Assembly: GCF_018449475.1 (NCBI RefSeq)
Contig: NZ_JAHCQH010000015.1
Coordinates: forward strand, 558,001 to 622,000
Direction of reading: 5' to 3'
Origin: Ancylobacter radicis
Lineage (GTDB): Bacteria > Pseudomonadota > Alphaproteobacteria > Rhizobiales > Xanthobacteraceae
DNA: 64,000 bases
This document shows positions 9,811-19,160 of the stretch, piece after piece. Numbering within the stretch: position 1 is the first letter of the stretch; each line of letters opens with the position of its first letter. A program made the translations under genes and the position numbers. The notes under the pieces are model-generated. The model was not told the origin of the DNA. It worked only from the letters and a program-made list of their open reading frames with translations, and did not search any database.

Positions 9811-10290
9811 CTAACCCGATATCGCCGCCGCGTCGAGACCCGTCGAGCCGAATCCACCGCTACCGCGTGTTGTTTCGTCCAAATTCCCGACTTCGACCAG
9901 ATGAACCCGCGTCACCGGCGCCACCACCATCTGGGCGATGCGCTGGCCGCGCTCCAGCACCACCGGCGCCTCGCCCAGATTGACCAGCAGCACCTTCACC
10001 TCGCCGCGATAATCGGCATCCACCGTGCCCGGCGCGTTGAGCACCGTGACGCCCTGCTTCAGCGCGAGGCCGGAGCGCGGGCGCACCTGCGCCTCGAAGC
10101 CCGCCGGCAGGGCGATGGCAAGGCCGGTCGGCACGGCGGCGCGGGCGAGCGGGGCGAGCGTCAGCGCCTCGCCTTCCGGCAGCGCGCAGATCAGATCGAA
10201 CCCGGCCGCGCCCGCCGTGGCATAGGCGGGCAGCGGCAGGCCCCGGCCATGGGGCAGCACCTGAACGCGCAGGTCGAGCGTGGCGGTCAT
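9811..10290 (-). CDS. dut: deoxyuridine 5'-triphosphate nucleotidohydrolase
   Basis: A 159-aa trimeric dUTPase that hydrolyses dUTP to dUMP and pyrophosphate, keeping uracil out of DNA. All five motifs are visible: AGFDL (29-33), RSGLAL (72-77), the catalytic loop [12 protein letters not shown] with Asp91, ERGQRIAQM and the C-terminal glycine-rich [10 protein letters not shown] (142-151). Its ATG overlaps the coaBC stop by four bases, so the two are translationally coupled, an arrangement common in proteobacteria. Confidence 0.96.
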   Translation of the reverse strand: MTATLDLRVQVLPHGRGLPLPAYATAGAAGFDLICALPEGEALTLAPLARAAVPTGLAIALPAGFEAQVRPRSGLALKQGVTVLNAPGTVDADYRGEVKVLLVNLGEAPVVLERGQRIAQMVVAPVTRVHLVEVGNLDETTRGSGGFGSTGLDAAAISG

Positions 10291-11519
10291 GATGAGGTCT
10301 CCGATCCGAGAAAGGCGGCGATGCGGGCCACCAGCCGCTCGGCCACCTGCGTCTTCGAGGCCACCGGCCAGGGTTCCACGCCCTCGGCGCTGATGAGATG
10401 CACCGCGTTGCGATCGCCCCCCATCACCCCGCCCTCGATGCCGCTCTGGGCCGACACGTCATTGGCGACGATCCAGTCGCAGCCCTTGCGGGCGCGCTTG
10501 GCGGTGGCATAAGCGACAACATTCTGCGTCTCCGCCGCAAAGCCGACGACAAGGCGCGGGCGCCCCTCGGTGCGCTGGGCGACGCCGGCGAGAATGTCGG
10601 GATTCTCGGTGAGGGCGAGCGCCGGGAGCGCGCCGCCGTCCTTCTTCATCTTCTCGCCCGCCTCGCTCGCCACCCGCCAGTCGGCCACCGCCGCGGCGAA
10701 GATCGCGGCATCGGCGGGCAGCGCGCCGTCCACCGCCGCCTGCATCTGCCGGGCGGTCTCGACGTGATGGACGGTGACGCCGACCGGATCGGGCAGGTTC
10801 ACCGGGCCGGAAACCAGCGTCACCCGCGCCCCGGCCTTGGCGGCGGCGGCGGCGATGGCGTGGCCCTGCTTGCCGGAGGAGCGGTTGGCGATGTAGCGCA
10901 CCGGGTCGATCGGCTCATGGGTCGGGCCGGAGGTGACGAGCACATGCCGGCCGGCGAGCGGCCCCGGCACGGACGGCGCCAGCAGCGCCTGCGCCGCCGC
11001 GACGATCTCCAGCGGCTCGGCCATGCGCCCCGCGCCCGCCTCGCCGCGCTCGGCCATCGCGCCTTCATTGGGGCCGACAAAATGGATGCCGTCGGCCCGA
11101 AGCTGGCCGACATTGCGTGATGTGGCCGGGTTCGCCCACATCAGCGGGTTCATCGCGGGGGCGACGAGGATCGGCCGGTTGCTCGCCAGCAGCACGGCGC
11201 TGGCGAGATCATCAGCCAGGCCATGCGCCATCTTCGCCATCAGGTCGGCGGTAGCGGGGGCGACGATGAGAAGGTCCGCCTCGCGCGAGAGCCGGATATG
11301 GCCGATATCCTGCTCCGCCTCGCGGTCGAACAGCTCGGTGAACACGCGGCCATGGGCCAGCGCGCCGGCGGCGAGCGGGGTGACGAAATGCTGCGCGGCC
11401 GCCGTCATCACCACCCGCACCGCCGCGCCGCGCTCCTTGAGGCGGCGGATCAGGTCGAGGCTCTTATAGGCGGCGATGCCGCCGCCGATGATGAGAAGAA
11501 CCGTCTTGCCTGCGAACAT
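10287..11519 (-). CDS. coaBC: bifunctional phosphopantothenoylcysteine decarboxylase / phosphopantothenate-cysteine ligase
   Basis: A 410-aa fusion of CoaC (flavin-dependent decarboxylase, residues 1-180) and CoaB (ligase, 185-400), two steps of coenzyme A synthesis. CoaC motifs: catalytic H74 in [18 protein letters not shown] and PAMNPLMW at 121-128. CoaB motifs: [23 protein letters not shown] and KMKKDG before LTENPDIL. One oddity: the segment that carries the active-site Cys in Escherichia coli CoaC (ACG-x-x-G-x-GRM) reads [10 protein letters not shown], with Arg at the Cys position. The dut gene follows with an ATGA overlap. Confidence 0.95.
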   Translation of the reverse strand: MFAGKTVLLIIGGGIAAYKSLDLIRRLKERGAAVRVVMTAAAQHFVTPLAAGALAHGRVFTELFDREAEQDIGHIRLSREADLLIVAPATADLMAKMAHGLADDLASAVLLASNRPILVAPAMNPLMWANPATSRNVGQLRADGIHFVGPNEGAMAERGEAGAGRMAEPLEIVAAAQALLAPSVPGPLAGRHVLVTSGPTHEPIDPVRYIANRSSGKQGHAIAAAAAKAGARVTLVSGPVNLPDPVGVTVHHVETARQMQAAVDGALPADAAIFAAAVADWRVASEAGEKMKKDGGALPALALTENPDILAGVAQRTEGRPRLVVGFAAETQNVVAYATAKRARKGCDWIVANDVSAQSGIEGGVMGGDRNAVHLISAEGVEPWPVASKTQVAERLVARIAAFLGSETSS

Positions 11520-11634
11520 GATGCCCCCCGCGCCGGCTCACTGAAAGCGCCTATAGCGCGCCCGCGCCGTGCCGCACAGGGACAACATCCTCTGACAGGG
11601 CTTTGATTAAGACCGCCACGTTACGCGGCAACCA

Positions 11635-11751
11635 TCATTCCGCAGGTCCGGCGCGCCGATCATCATGCGCCGATAGCCGGACGGCGGCATAGGCGCCAGC
11701 GAGCAGAAGGGCGGGAATGCCGACGAGAGCGTACCACTGGAGCCATGTCAT
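11635..11751 (-). CDS. tiny single-span membrane protein (38 aa)
   Basis: A 38-codon frame starting with MTWLQWYALVG, then one hydrophobic helix of about 20 residues and a charged tail ending HDDRRAGPAE. The ATG sits on the stop of the preceding 75-codon gene as ATGA (11748-11751), strong evidence that both are translated together. I do not recognise a family. Similar short ORFs are often missed; the support here is the coupling, the transmembrane segment and the clean stop. The 115 bases between it and coaBC contain no other convincing frame. Confidence 0.55.
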   Translation of the reverse strand: MTWLQWYALVGIPALLLAGAYAAVRLSAHDDRRAGPAE

Positions 11752-11975
11752 GGCCTGAGCCTCCCGAGGATAATCCTCACCGCATAATGTAGGGCCGCTC
11801 CAGTCGAAAGCCAAACGACGCTGACGGCAATCGCAAAACCACCGCTGAACGGACCTGGCACGCCAAAGGTAAAGGCAACAAGCGGCGCAACCACGCCGGC
11901 TGCAATGGTGGCCGCCGCGATCGTGTTGACCAGTGTGGCGAGATACTTGGTTCGCTCATTGTGAACGAGACTCAC
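11748..11975 (-). CDS. small two-span membrane protein (75 aa)
   Basis: A 75-aa protein starting at GTG 11975 with GGGGAG about 9 nt upstream. It begins with a polar NERTKYLAT stretch, followed by two hydrophobic helices (about residues 14-36 and 45-65) and an Arg-rich end. The NERTK-x-L-A-T start followed by two helices is reminiscent of small uncharacterised inner-membrane proteins seen across proteobacteria, but no function is known to me. It lies 20 nt after ubiB on the same strand and is coupled to the next 38-codon frame. A much longer reading of this frame, up to 12863, is a shadow of ubiB. Confidence 0.6.
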   Translation of the reverse strand: MSLVHNERTKYLATLVNTIAAATIAAGVVAPLVAFTFGVPGPFSGGFAIAVSVVWLSTGAALHYAVRIILGRLRP

Positions 11976-11995
11976 GCGGCCGCCTCCCCACTCCC

Positions 11996-13588
11996 TCAGA
12001 ACAGCAGGTGCACCGCCAGCAGCGCCGCGATGGCCCAGAGGCCGAAGGTCATCCAGCGATTGCCGCGCCCTTCCGCCCGGCCGATCGCCTCCATCGTCTC
12101 CGGCGCCAGCGCGATTCCCTCGCGGGTGGCGGCGTCGAGCTGGGTGGCGATGCGCTGGCCCTGGGCAATCAGGTCCGGCAGCGTCTGCAGCGAGCGGCCC
12201 AGCGCACCGAAGCCGTCCGCCACATCTTCCAGCCGCCCGGCCGGGCCGAGATTGCGCTCGATCCATGTGCGCACCACCGGTTCGGCGGTCTGCCACATGT
12301 CGAGCTGCGGATCGAGATTGCGGGCGACGCCCTCGACCACCACCATGGTCTTCTGCAGCAGCAGCAGCTCGGGCCGGGTCTTCATGTCGAACAGCGCCGT
12401 CACCTCGAACAGCAGGGTGAGCAGCTTGGCCATGGAGATTTCGCTGGCGCGGCGCGAATGGATCGGCTCGCCAATGGCGCGGATCGCCTGCGCGAAATCC
12501 TCGACCGAATGATGCGGCGGCACATAGCCGGCCTCGAAATGCACCTGCGCGGTGCGCAGCCAGTTGCGGGTGATGAAGCCATAGAGGATTTCGGCCAGGA
12601 AGCGCCGCTCCTTCTGGCCGAGCCGCCCCATAATGCCGCAATCCACCGCCACCAGCCGGCCCTGCGGATCGACGAACAGATTCCCCGGATGCATGTCTGC
12701 GTGGAAGAAGCCGTCGCGCAGCGCGTGGCGCAGGAAGGACTGCATGACGATGCGGCCGAGCGCCGGCAGGTCGTGGCCGCTGGCGCGCAGCCCCTCCAGA
12801 TCGTTCAGCTTGACGCCGTCGATCCATTCGGTGGTCAGCACCTCGCGCCCGGTGCGGTCCCAATCGACCGCCGGCACGCGGAAATCCTCTTCCGCTTCCG
12901 TGTTCTGGGCGAGTTCGGAGAGCGCGGCGGCTTCCAGCCGCAGATCCATCTCCATCGCCACCGAGCGCGCCAGCGTGTCGACAATCGCGACCAGCCGCAG
13001 GCGGCGGCCCTCCGGCGAGGTGCGCTCGCCAAGCCGGGCGGCCCGGTAGAAGGAGGACAGGTCCACCCGGAAGCGGCGCTGCACATCCGGGCGCAGCACC
13101 TTCACCGCAACCCGGCGCACCGTGCCATCGGCCTCGACTACCTCGCCCTGATGCACCTGGGCGATCGAGGCGGCAGCCAGCGGCGGGCCGAGCGTGGCAT
13201 AGACCGCGCTCGCCGGCCGGTCGAAATTGCGCAGAATGGTCGCTTCCGCCACTTCCTGCGGGAAGGGCGGCATCCGGTCCTGAAGCAGTTCAAGGTCGCG
13301 CGCCAGCTGCGGGCCAACCACATCCGGCCGGGTGGCGAGGAACTGGCCGAGCTTCACATAGGAGGGGCCGAGCCGGGACAGCGCCGCGCCAAGCCGCTGG
13401 GCGCTGGAGGCCGGGCCGCGCCGCTCCACCAGCCGGGCGAGACGGAACAGCGGCTCGGAGCCGGGCGGCAGCAGGTCCGGGTCGATGCGCGAGAGCACGC
13501 CCTCGCGGGCCAGCACGAAGCCGGCATGGGCGAGGCGGAGCAAATCACCGAGGGGAGTGGCCACCGGCTCAGATCCGCACGCCGGCAT
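11996..13588 (-). CDS. ubiB: ubiquinone biosynthesis ABC1/ADCK atypical kinase UbiB
   Basis: A 530-aa UbiB, a protein-kinase-like ATPase supporting ubiquinone biosynthesis at the inner membrane. The family KxGQ motif is present ([13 protein letters not shown]), as are the Ala-rich nucleotide loop AAASIAQVH, an ExD in EMDLRLEA, the catalytic HADMHPGN and the DCG metal-binding variant (VDCGIMG) normal for UbiB. A C-terminal hydrophobic helix ([19 protein letters not shown]) anchors it. ATG 13588 overlaps the end of ubiE by 20 nt; an in-frame GTG at 13564, four bases after the ubiE stop, is an equally likely start since family members begin near there. Confidence 0.94.
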   Translation of the reverse strand: MPACGSEPVATPLGDLLRLAHAGFVLAREGVLSRIDPDLLPPGSEPLFRLARLVERRGPASSAQRLGAALSRLGPSYVKLGQFLATRPDVVGPQLARDLELLQDRMPPFPQEVAEATILRNFDRPASAVYATLGPPLAAASIAQVHQGEVVEADGTVRRVAVKVLRPDVQRRFRVDLSSFYRAARLGERTSPEGRRLRLVAIVDTLARSVAMEMDLRLEAAALSELAQNTEAEEDFRVPAVDWDRTGREVLTTEWIDGVKLNDLEGLRASGHDLPALGRIVMQSFLRHALRDGFFHADMHPGNLFVDPQGRLVAVDCGIMGRLGQKERRFLAEILYGFITRNWLRTAQVHFEAGYVPPHHSVEDFAQAIRAIGEPIHSRRASEISMAKLLTLLFEVTALFDMKTRPELLLLQKTMVVVEGVARNLDPQLDMWQTAEPVVRTWIERNLGPAGRLEDVADGFGALGRSLQTLPDLIAQGQRIATQLDAATREGIALAPETMEAIGRAEGRGNRWMTFGLWAIAALLAVHLLF

Positions 13589-14384
13589 GCAGGCAGACGA
13601 TGCCGCCGGTCAGCGGCGTGAAGCCGACCCGCTTCAGCCCGGCCTCGCGCATCATCTGCGCGAACAGCTCGGGCGCGGGAAAGCGGCGGATCGATTCGAC
13701 CAGGTACTGGTAGGATTCGGCGTCGCCGGTGACCATCTTGCCCATGCCGGGAATCAGCTTGAACGAATAGGTGTCGTAGATCGCGTCCAGCATGGGCACG
13801 TCGACGCGGGAGAATTCCAGCACAAAGCATTTGCCGCCGGGCTTCAGCACGCGACGCATCTCGGACAGCGCCTTGTCCATGCGCGGCACGTTGCGGATGC
13901 CGAAGGCGATGGTGGTGGCGTCGAAGGAGCGGTCAGCAAAGGGCAGCGATTCGGCGTTGGCCTCGACGAACTCCACCCGCTCGGCCAGGCCCAGCGACGC
14001 GGCGCGCTCGCGCCCGACGCCGAGCATGCCGCCATTGATGTCGGCGACCGTGGCCCGCGTGCCGGCCCCGCCCGCCTCGACGGTGCGGAACGAGACGTCA
14101 CCCGTGCCGCCGGCAACATCGAGCAGCGCGAACGGGCGGTCGGATTTCGGCGGGCGCAGGCGCGAGACCAGCAGGTCCTTCCAGACCCGGTGCAGACCCA
14201 TCGACATGAGGTCGTTCATCACGTCGTAGCGGCGCGCGACGGAGTGGAACACCTCGTCCACCATGCGCTGCTTCTCGCCCAGCGGCACGGTGCGGAAGCC
14301 GAAATGGGTCTCGGCGGCGCGTTCCGTCTCCACGCCCGCGCCGGCCTCCGCCTCGCTGCTCGCCGCTATGATGCCCGCCGCCAT
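13569..14384 (-). CDS. ubiE: demethylmenaquinone/2-polyprenyl-6-methoxybenzoquinol C-methyltransferase
   Basis: A 271-aa class I SAM-dependent methyltransferase. Motif I is [13 protein letters not shown], and the UbiE signatures [17 protein letters not shown] and RVLKPGG-x-x-x-x-LEFS are present. It carries out the C-methylation step of ubiquinone synthesis. It has an Ala/Glu-rich N-terminal extension of about 25 residues. Translation likely continues into ubiB, which overlaps its 3' end, so the two quinone genes form an operon. Confidence 0.96.
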   Translation of the reverse strand: MAAGIIAASSEAEAGAGVETERAAETHFGFRTVPLGEKQRMVDEVFHSVARRYDVMNDLMSMGLHRVWKDLLVSRLRPPKSDRPFALLDVAGGTGDVSFRTVEAGGAGTRATVADINGGMLGVGRERAASLGLAERVEFVEANAESLPFADRSFDATTIAFGIRNVPRMDKALSEMRRVLKPGGKCFVLEFSRVDVPMLDAIYDTYSFKLIPGMGKMVTGDAESYQYLVESIRRFPAPELFAQMMREAGLKRVGFTPLTGGIVCLHAGVRI

Positions 14385-14518
14385 GTGCCGCTCCCGCGTC
14401 CTCGGTCAAAATCGCGCGGACCATAGCGGAGGGACCGGCCGGCTCCAAGCGCCGGGACGCGGCAGGAGCCATGCGCGGGAGAGGGGGCGCCGGAGAGGGG
14501 CGCGAAGCGGGCGGCGGC

Positions 14519-15526
14519 TCAGATCACCCGCACCAGCGCGCCGACCGGCACCCGCTCGTACAGGTCGACCACATCCTCGTTGCGCAGGCGGATGCAACCG
14601 GAGGAGACCGCCTGGCCGATCGTCTCCGGCTCATTGGTGCCGTGGATGCGGTAGAGCGTGTCGCCGAGATAGAGCGCGCGGGCGCCGAGCGGGTTGTCCG
14701 GTCCGCCCTGCATCATGCGCGGCAGATCCGGGCGGCGGGCGATCATCTCCGCCGGCGGCCGCCATTCCGGCCATTCGCGCTTGTTGGAGATGCGCTGCGT
14801 GCCGCTCCAGGCAAAGCCTTCCTTGCCGACGCCGATGCCGTAGCGCAGCGCCGTGCCGTCGCCCTGGATCAGATAGAGATAGCGCGCGCCGGTATCGACG
14901 ATCACCGTGCCGACCGGATCGGAGCTGGTATAGCGCACCAGCCGGCGGTCGAATTTCGGATCGACGCCCTTGCCGCCGCTCGCCGTGCGATGGACCGGCA
15001 GCGGCGGGCCGTCCTCGTCGTAGTAATCCGCCTCGTCATAAGCATCGACCGCCGCCGCGCCGACCCCGGCCGGCGGCAGCGCGACATCGCGCCCCGCGCC
15101 CATGGCGGTGACCGTGATGGTGCCGCGCGGCGCCGCGCCGGACGTGCCCCGCGCCGAACCGGAGCCGCCCACCACGCGCGCCGAGCCGCCCGACGCATAA
15201 CCGGTGCCGCCATAGCCGGCGCCGACATCCACGTTCGGGCGTGGGCCGCTATAGGCGCCGGCGGGCGGATAGACGCTTCCCGCGCCCGGCCGCCAGGTCG
15301 AGCCGCCGGACAGGCCGGAGGGCGCCCGCTGCGGCGCCGCGCGCCCGCTGGCCCGCTGGCCGGAATACAGATTGTAGGAGGAGACGAAGCCGTACATGCC
15401 GCTCTGCGCGCGCACCGGGCCGGCGCCGAACCCGGTCGCGACGATCAGCGTCAGAAACGCGCCGCCGGTGATCGCGCAGGCGCGCAGCGGCACGATGGGG
15501 CGGAGGAAGCACGAATCAGCGCGCAT
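14519..15526 (-). CDS. L,D-transpeptidase (YkuD) with long low-complexity N-terminus
   Basis: A 335-aa exported YkuD enzyme. It opens with an Arg-containing start and a hydrophobic signal segment ending GPVRAQ, then about 150 residues rich in Gly, Ser, Tyr and Pro. The YkuD domain occupies about 180-335, with HGTNEP and the catalytic SSGCIRLRN. Such enzymes form 3-3 cross-links in peptidoglycan or attach proteins to it in the periplasm. The ATG at 15526 is chosen over a TTG three codons upstream; neither has an obvious Shine-Dalgarno. A second YkuD protein at 32.1 kb has the same domain but a short lipoprotein N-terminus. Confidence 0.88.
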   Translation of the reverse strand: MRADSCFLRPIVPLRACAITGGAFLTLIVATGFGAGPVRAQSGMYGFVSSYNLYSGQRASGRAAPQRAPSGLSGGSTWRPGAGSVYPPAGAYSGPRPNVDVGAGYGGTGYASGGSARVVGGSGSARGTSGAAPRGTITVTAMGAGRDVALPPAGVGAAAVDAYDEADYYDEDGPPLPVHRTASGGKGVDPKFDRRLVRYTSSDPVGTVIVDTGARYLYLIQGDGTALRYGIGVGKEGFAWSGTQRISNKREWPEWRPPAEMIARRPDLPRMMQGGPDNPLGARALYLGDTLYRIHGTNEPETIGQAVSSGCIRLRNEDVVDLYERVPVGALVRVI

Positions 15527-15651
15527 AGGAGGCAACCCGGCAGGGTGGAATGAACCACAGGTTGGTTCCCCATGGTTAATTTCCCGTTAGTGCCGCCTTA
15601 CCGTCATGCGCGAGGGGCGTGCGCCGCCCGCCTCAGCTCATGAGGGCCGCC

Positions 15652-16161
15652 TCACGGGCAGCGCACATAGACCATGGTGCCGTAGCGCCCGGCGACTTCC
15701 GGGTCGAGCCACTTCATCACCAGCACCTGTCCGTCGAAGCGCAGCACCTCGCGGTCGGTCTCCGCGCCCGGCGGCTCGTCCGGCAGGCCGATATAGATCG
15801 GGCCGGGCAGCACCTGCTTGGAGACCACTTCGGAAGGCTGCGACTGGTCGGCCAGATACATCATGAAGCCGCCCGACGGGCCGGCATTGATGAGATAGGG
15901 CTGGCGGCAGCCCTGCCGGGCCTGCGCCTCGGTGCGCGCCGCATCCTCCGGCCGATGATAGGCGGCGAGCCCCCATTTGCCGATCACCTGCTGCGCCGTG
16001 ATCGGCGAGGTGAAGCGCGGCATGGCCGGCTCCACCGGCTGGGGCGCGGTCTGGTTGGTGGCCGAACAGGCGGCGGTCAGCGCGGCGAGCGCCGTCAGCC
16101 CGGCCAGATTGACCAGGCGGCGGCGGGAGAGGTGGCTAGCGGGGAGGCGGGCAAGCTTCAT
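15652..16161 (-). CDS. lipoprotein of unknown function
   Basis: A 169-aa protein whose N-terminus has twin arginines, a hydrophobic stretch and a lipobox (ALTAAC), predicting a lipid-anchored periplasmic or outer-membrane protein. The mature part (about 137 residues) contains one QGCRQPYLI segment and a C-terminal VYVRCP, giving a possible disulfide. I do not recognise a named family. It is transcribed on its own, back to back with the GNAT gene at 16361; the 199-nt gap between them should hold both promoters. Confidence 0.7.
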   Translation of the reverse strand: MKLARLPASHLSRRRLVNLAGLTALAALTAACSATNQTAPQPVEPAMPRFTSPITAQQVIGKWGLAAYHRPEDAARTEAQARQGCRQPYLINAGPSGGFMMYLADQSQPSEVVSKQVLPGPIYIGLPDEPPGAETDREVLRFDGQVLVMKWLDPEVAGRYGTMVYVRCP

Positions 16162-16360
16162 CGACGACTCCGGGACGGACGGGTGCCGGGAAAGGGATCA
16201 AAGGTCCGGCAGAAGCCCATCGCATTCGATTCGAACACCAGCATAAGGATTGCGCTTTACGCGGAAAGGCCTTGCGAACATAGTCCGCCCGCGCCGCCGC
16301 GTCGAACCCTACCCGCATGCCCGCCCGACTTTTTACGGCGCCGGGGCCGGAGTGTCTTTC

Positions 16361-16894
16361 GTGACCACCTTTCTGATCCGTCCGGCTGGTGATGCCGACG
16401 GCGATTCCATCGCCGCGCTGATCGAATCGGCCTTCGCCGAATATGAGGGCTGCGTCTTTGACCGCGCCGCCGAATTCCCCGAACTCGACGCCATCGCCAG
16501 CCATTTCGCGGGGCGCGGCGGCATCATCTGGGTGGCGGAAGAAAAGGGCGCCGTGCTCGGCTCCATGGCCATCGCCCCGACCGGCGATGTGGATGCCCCC
16601 GCGGGCACGCTGGAGCTGTTCAAGGTCTATGTCGCCCGCGCCGCCCGCCGGCGCGGCATCGCCCGTGCGCTGTTCGAGACCGCCCGCGACCATGCCCATG
16701 CGCGCGGCGCGCCGGAGCTGCGGTTGTGGACCGACACGCGCTTCACCGATGCCCACCGCTTTTATGAACGCTGCGGCTTCGCCCTCCAGAGCAGCCCGCG
16801 CGAGGTGAAGGATCTGTCGGCGACCTGGGAATATCCCTATCGCCTCGCCCTCGCGGCGACCCCCTCCGATATCGCATCGCGCGCGGCGGGCTGA
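16361..16894 (+). CDS. GNAT family N-acetyltransferase
   Basis: A 177-aa GCN5-related acetyltransferase. Motif A is seen as LFKVYVARAARRRGIARALF (the R-x-x-G-x-G/A acetyl-CoA loop) and motif B as LWTDTRFTDAHRFYERCGF. The substrate cannot be told. GTG 16361 is selected by GGAG 8 nt upstream; the frame upstream reaches a TTG at 16250 but encodes only a non-family Arg-rich stretch. The next gene, an EamA transporter, begins three bases after the stop and is likely cotranscribed. Confidence 0.85.
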   Translation: MTTFLIRPAGDADGDSIAALIESAFAEYEGCVFDRAAEFPELDAIASHFAGRGGIIWVAEEKGAVLGSMAIAPTGDVDAPAGTLELFKVYVARAARRRGIARALFETARDHAHARGAPELRLWTDTRFTDAHRFYERCGFALQSSPREVKDLSATWEYPYRLALAATPSDIASRAAG

Positions 16895-16897
16895 TCC

Positions 16898-17815
16898 ATG
16901 TTCCGCCGTCCCCTCCGGGCCGCCTTCGGGTCGGCCGGCTTCGGCCCCGCCATGGCCGCCATGTCCGGCATCGGCCTGCTCTCGATCATGGACGCCGTCA
17001 TCAAGCACGTCTCGGCGGACCATTCGACGCCGCAGATCGCGTTGATGCGCTATGTCTGCGGCACGCTCATCGCCTTCGCGGTGTTCCGGGCCATGGGCAC
17101 GCCATGGCCAAGCCGCGCCACGCTGCGCCCTCACATCTGGCGCTCCCTCGTGGTGGCGGCAACGGCGCTAACCTTCTTCTACGCGCTCGCCGTGCTGCCG
17201 CTCGCGGTGGTGCTGGCGCTCTCCTTCACCGCGCCGATCTTCATCGCCCTGTTCGCCGCCCTGCTGCTCGGCGAGCGGCCGGACCGGACCATCATCAGCG
17301 CCCTGGTGCTGGGCTTTGCCGGCGTGCTGGTGGTGCTCTGGCACGAGGTGGACGGCGCTGGCGCGGCCAATGCCTGGGGCCTCGCGGCGGCGCTCACCTC
17401 CGCCGTCACCTATGCGCTGTCCATGGTGGCGCTGAAAAGCCGCGCCGCGCATGACCCGCTGCCGACCATCGTGCTGCTGCAGAACCTGCTGCCCGGCTTC
17501 ATCATCGCCCCGCTGGCGGCGACGAGCTGGACGGCGCCGGCCCCGGCCGAGTTCATCACCTTTTTCATCATCGGCGCGCTCGGCACCGGCGGGCATCTGC
17601 TGATGGCCTCGGCCTATAAAAGGGCGGAGGCGAGCCGGCTCGGCGTGTTCGAATACACCGCCTTCATCTGGGCGGTCGGCATCGGCTTCTTCGCCTTTGC
17701 CGAGGTGCCCTCGTTGAGCACGCTCGCCGGTGCCGCGCTCATTGTCGGCGGCGCGCTCATCGCCTCGCGGCGCGTGCCCCCGGCACCCGAGCCCGAGGTC
17801 GAGATCGGGCCGTGA
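16898..17815 (+). CDS. EamA/DMT family transporter
   Basis: A 305-aa inner-membrane protein with about ten hydrophobic segments arranged as two EamA repeats (roughly 15-140 and 155-295). It contains the FFYALAVLPLAVVLALSFTAPIF repeat signature and ends in a short polar tail. DMT exporters move amino acids or other small metabolites; substrate unknown. It starts three bases after the GNAT stop, so the pair is probably one transcription unit. Confidence 0.87.
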   Translation: MFRRPLRAAFGSAGFGPAMAAMSGIGLLSIMDAVIKHVSADHSTPQIALMRYVCGTLIAFAVFRAMGTPWPSRATLRPHIWRSLVVAATALTFFYALAVLPLAVVLALSFTAPIFIALFAALLLGERPDRTIISALVLGFAGVLVVLWHEVDGAGAANAWGLAAALTSAVTYALSMVALKSRAAHDPLPTIVLLQNLLPGFIIAPLAATSWTAPAPAEFITFFIIGALGTGGHLLMASAYKRAEASRLGVFEYTAFIWAVGIGFFAFAEVPSLSTLAGAALIVGGALIASRRVPPAPEPEVEIGP

Positions 17816-17889
17816 CCCGCGATCAGGGCTGGACGTGGGGCGGGCGGACGATACCTTGTCGCCAACATTTCCAGCGGGCGGGACAAAAC

Positions 17890-19110
17890 ATGATGCGCGG
17901 CAGCACCCTGGTTCGAGCGGCCCTGATCGGCACGGCTCTCGCCCTCGCCCTCCTCCCGGCACGGGCGGCGGAACCGATCCGCATCGGCGAGCTCAACAGC
18001 TACAAGGCGCAGCCGGCCTTCCTGGAGCCCTATCGCAAGGGCATGGAGCTGGCGGTCAACCAGATCAACGCCGCCGGCGGCATTGCCGGGCGGCCGCTCG
18101 AACTCATCACCCGCGACGATGGCGGCAATCCCGGCGACGCGGTGCGCGTGGCCGAGGAACTGGTCACCCGCGAGAAGGTGGACGCGCTGACCGGCACCTT
18201 CCTGTCCCATGTCGGGCTGGCGGTCGCCGGCTATGCCGCCAAGCGGCAGGTGTTCTTCCTCGCCGCCGAGCCGCTGACCGACAAGATCACCTGGTCGGAC
18301 GGCAACCGCTACACGTTCCGCCTGCGCGCCTCGACCTATATGCAGGTCGCCATGCTGATGCCGGAGGCGGCGGCCGCCAAGCGCAAACGCTGGGCCATCG
18401 TCTATCCGAATTACGAATACGGCCAGTCCGCCGCCGCCACCTTCAAGAAGCTGCTCAGCGCCGCCCAGCCGGATGTCGAGTTCGTCGCCGAACAGGCCAC
18501 CCCGCTCGGCAAGCTCGATGCCGGCCCGGTGGTGCAGGCGATCGCCGATGCCAAGCCCGATGCGGTGTTCAACGTGCTGTTCGGGCCGGATCTCGCCAAA
18601 TTCGTGCGCGAGGCCAATACCCGCGCGGCGCTGGAGGGCGTGTTCGTGGTCAGCCTGCTGTCGGGCGAGCCGGAATATCTCGACCCGCTGAAGGCCGAGG
18701 CGCCGGTCGGCTGGGTGGTAACCGGCTATCCCTGGTACGACATCGTCCTTCCCGCGCACAAAGCCTTCCTCGACGCCTATCAGGGGGCCTATGGCGAGCC
18801 GCCGCGCCTCGGCTCGGTGGTCGGCTATGCCACCATCCGCTCGCTCGCCGCCGGCTTCACGAAAGCCAGCGCCGCTGGCGGCATCGACGCCGAACGCATG
18901 ATCGCGGCCTTCAAGGGGCTGGAGGTGACCGGGCCGTTCGGGCCGTTCATCTACCGCGCCAGCGACCATCAGGCGACCATGGGCGCCTTTGTCGGCACCA
19001 CGGCGGTCAAGCATGGCATGGGCGTGATGACCGGCGCGCGCTATGTCGACGGGGCCAGCGTGCTGCCGTCTGACGCCGAGGTGAAGGCGCTGCGCCCCGC
19101 CGCCGACTGA
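17890..19110 (+). CDS. ABC transporter substrate-binding protein (type 1 periplasmic binding fold, Liv family)
   Basis: A 406-aa periplasmic binding protein with a signal peptide (hydrophobic core ALIGTALALALLPARA followed by AEPIRIGE). Residues after cleavage match the leucine/amide-binding type: GMELAVNQINAAGGIAGRPLELITRDD and later the TGTFLSHVGLAV ligand-loop region. The start ATG 17890 gives a proper signal peptide; the frame also opens at a GTG at 17812 overlapping the EamA stop, which would place 26 unrelated residues in front. It heads an importer operon with a fused permease and two ATPases. Ligand not inferable, but the racemase and MarR downstream point to an organic nitrogen compound. 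Confidence 0.9.
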   Translation: MMRGSTLVRAALIGTALALALLPARAAEPIRIGELNSYKAQPAFLEPYRKGMELAVNQINAAGGIAGRPLELITRDDGGNPGDAVRVAEELVTREKVDALTGTFLSHVGLAVAGYAAKRQVFFLAAEPLTDKITWSDGNRYTFRLRASTYMQVAMLMPEAAAAKRKRWAIVYPNYEYGQSAAATFKKLLSAAQPDVEFVAEQATPLGKLDAGPVVQAIADAKPDAVFNVLFGPDLAKFVREANTRAALEGVFVVSLLSGEPEYLDPLKAEAPVGWVVTGYPWYDIVLPAHKAFLDAYQGAYGEPPRLGSVVGYATIRSLAAGFTKASAAGGIDAERMIAAFKGLEVTGPFGPFIYRASDHQATMGAFVGTTAVKHGMGVMTGARYVDGASVLPSDAEVKALRPAAD

Positions 19111-19160
19111 CGATCCATCGACAGACGATCCGCCGACCGCGCGCCCGGGAACCCGCCATC

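Noticed and set aside
11748-12863. 371-codon minus-strand frame
   Set aside because: Only the last 75 codons (11748-11975) look like a protein; the rest is a shadow of ubiB.
11996-13588. DCG instead of DFG in UbiB suspected as an inactive kinase
   Set aside because: This Cys variant is normal in proteobacterial UbiB, so it is not a defect.
17614-19014. Long minus-strand frames at 16136-17134 and 17614-19014
   Set aside because: Shadows of the GNAT, EamA and binding-protein genes; His/Gly/Arg-rich products with no domain.
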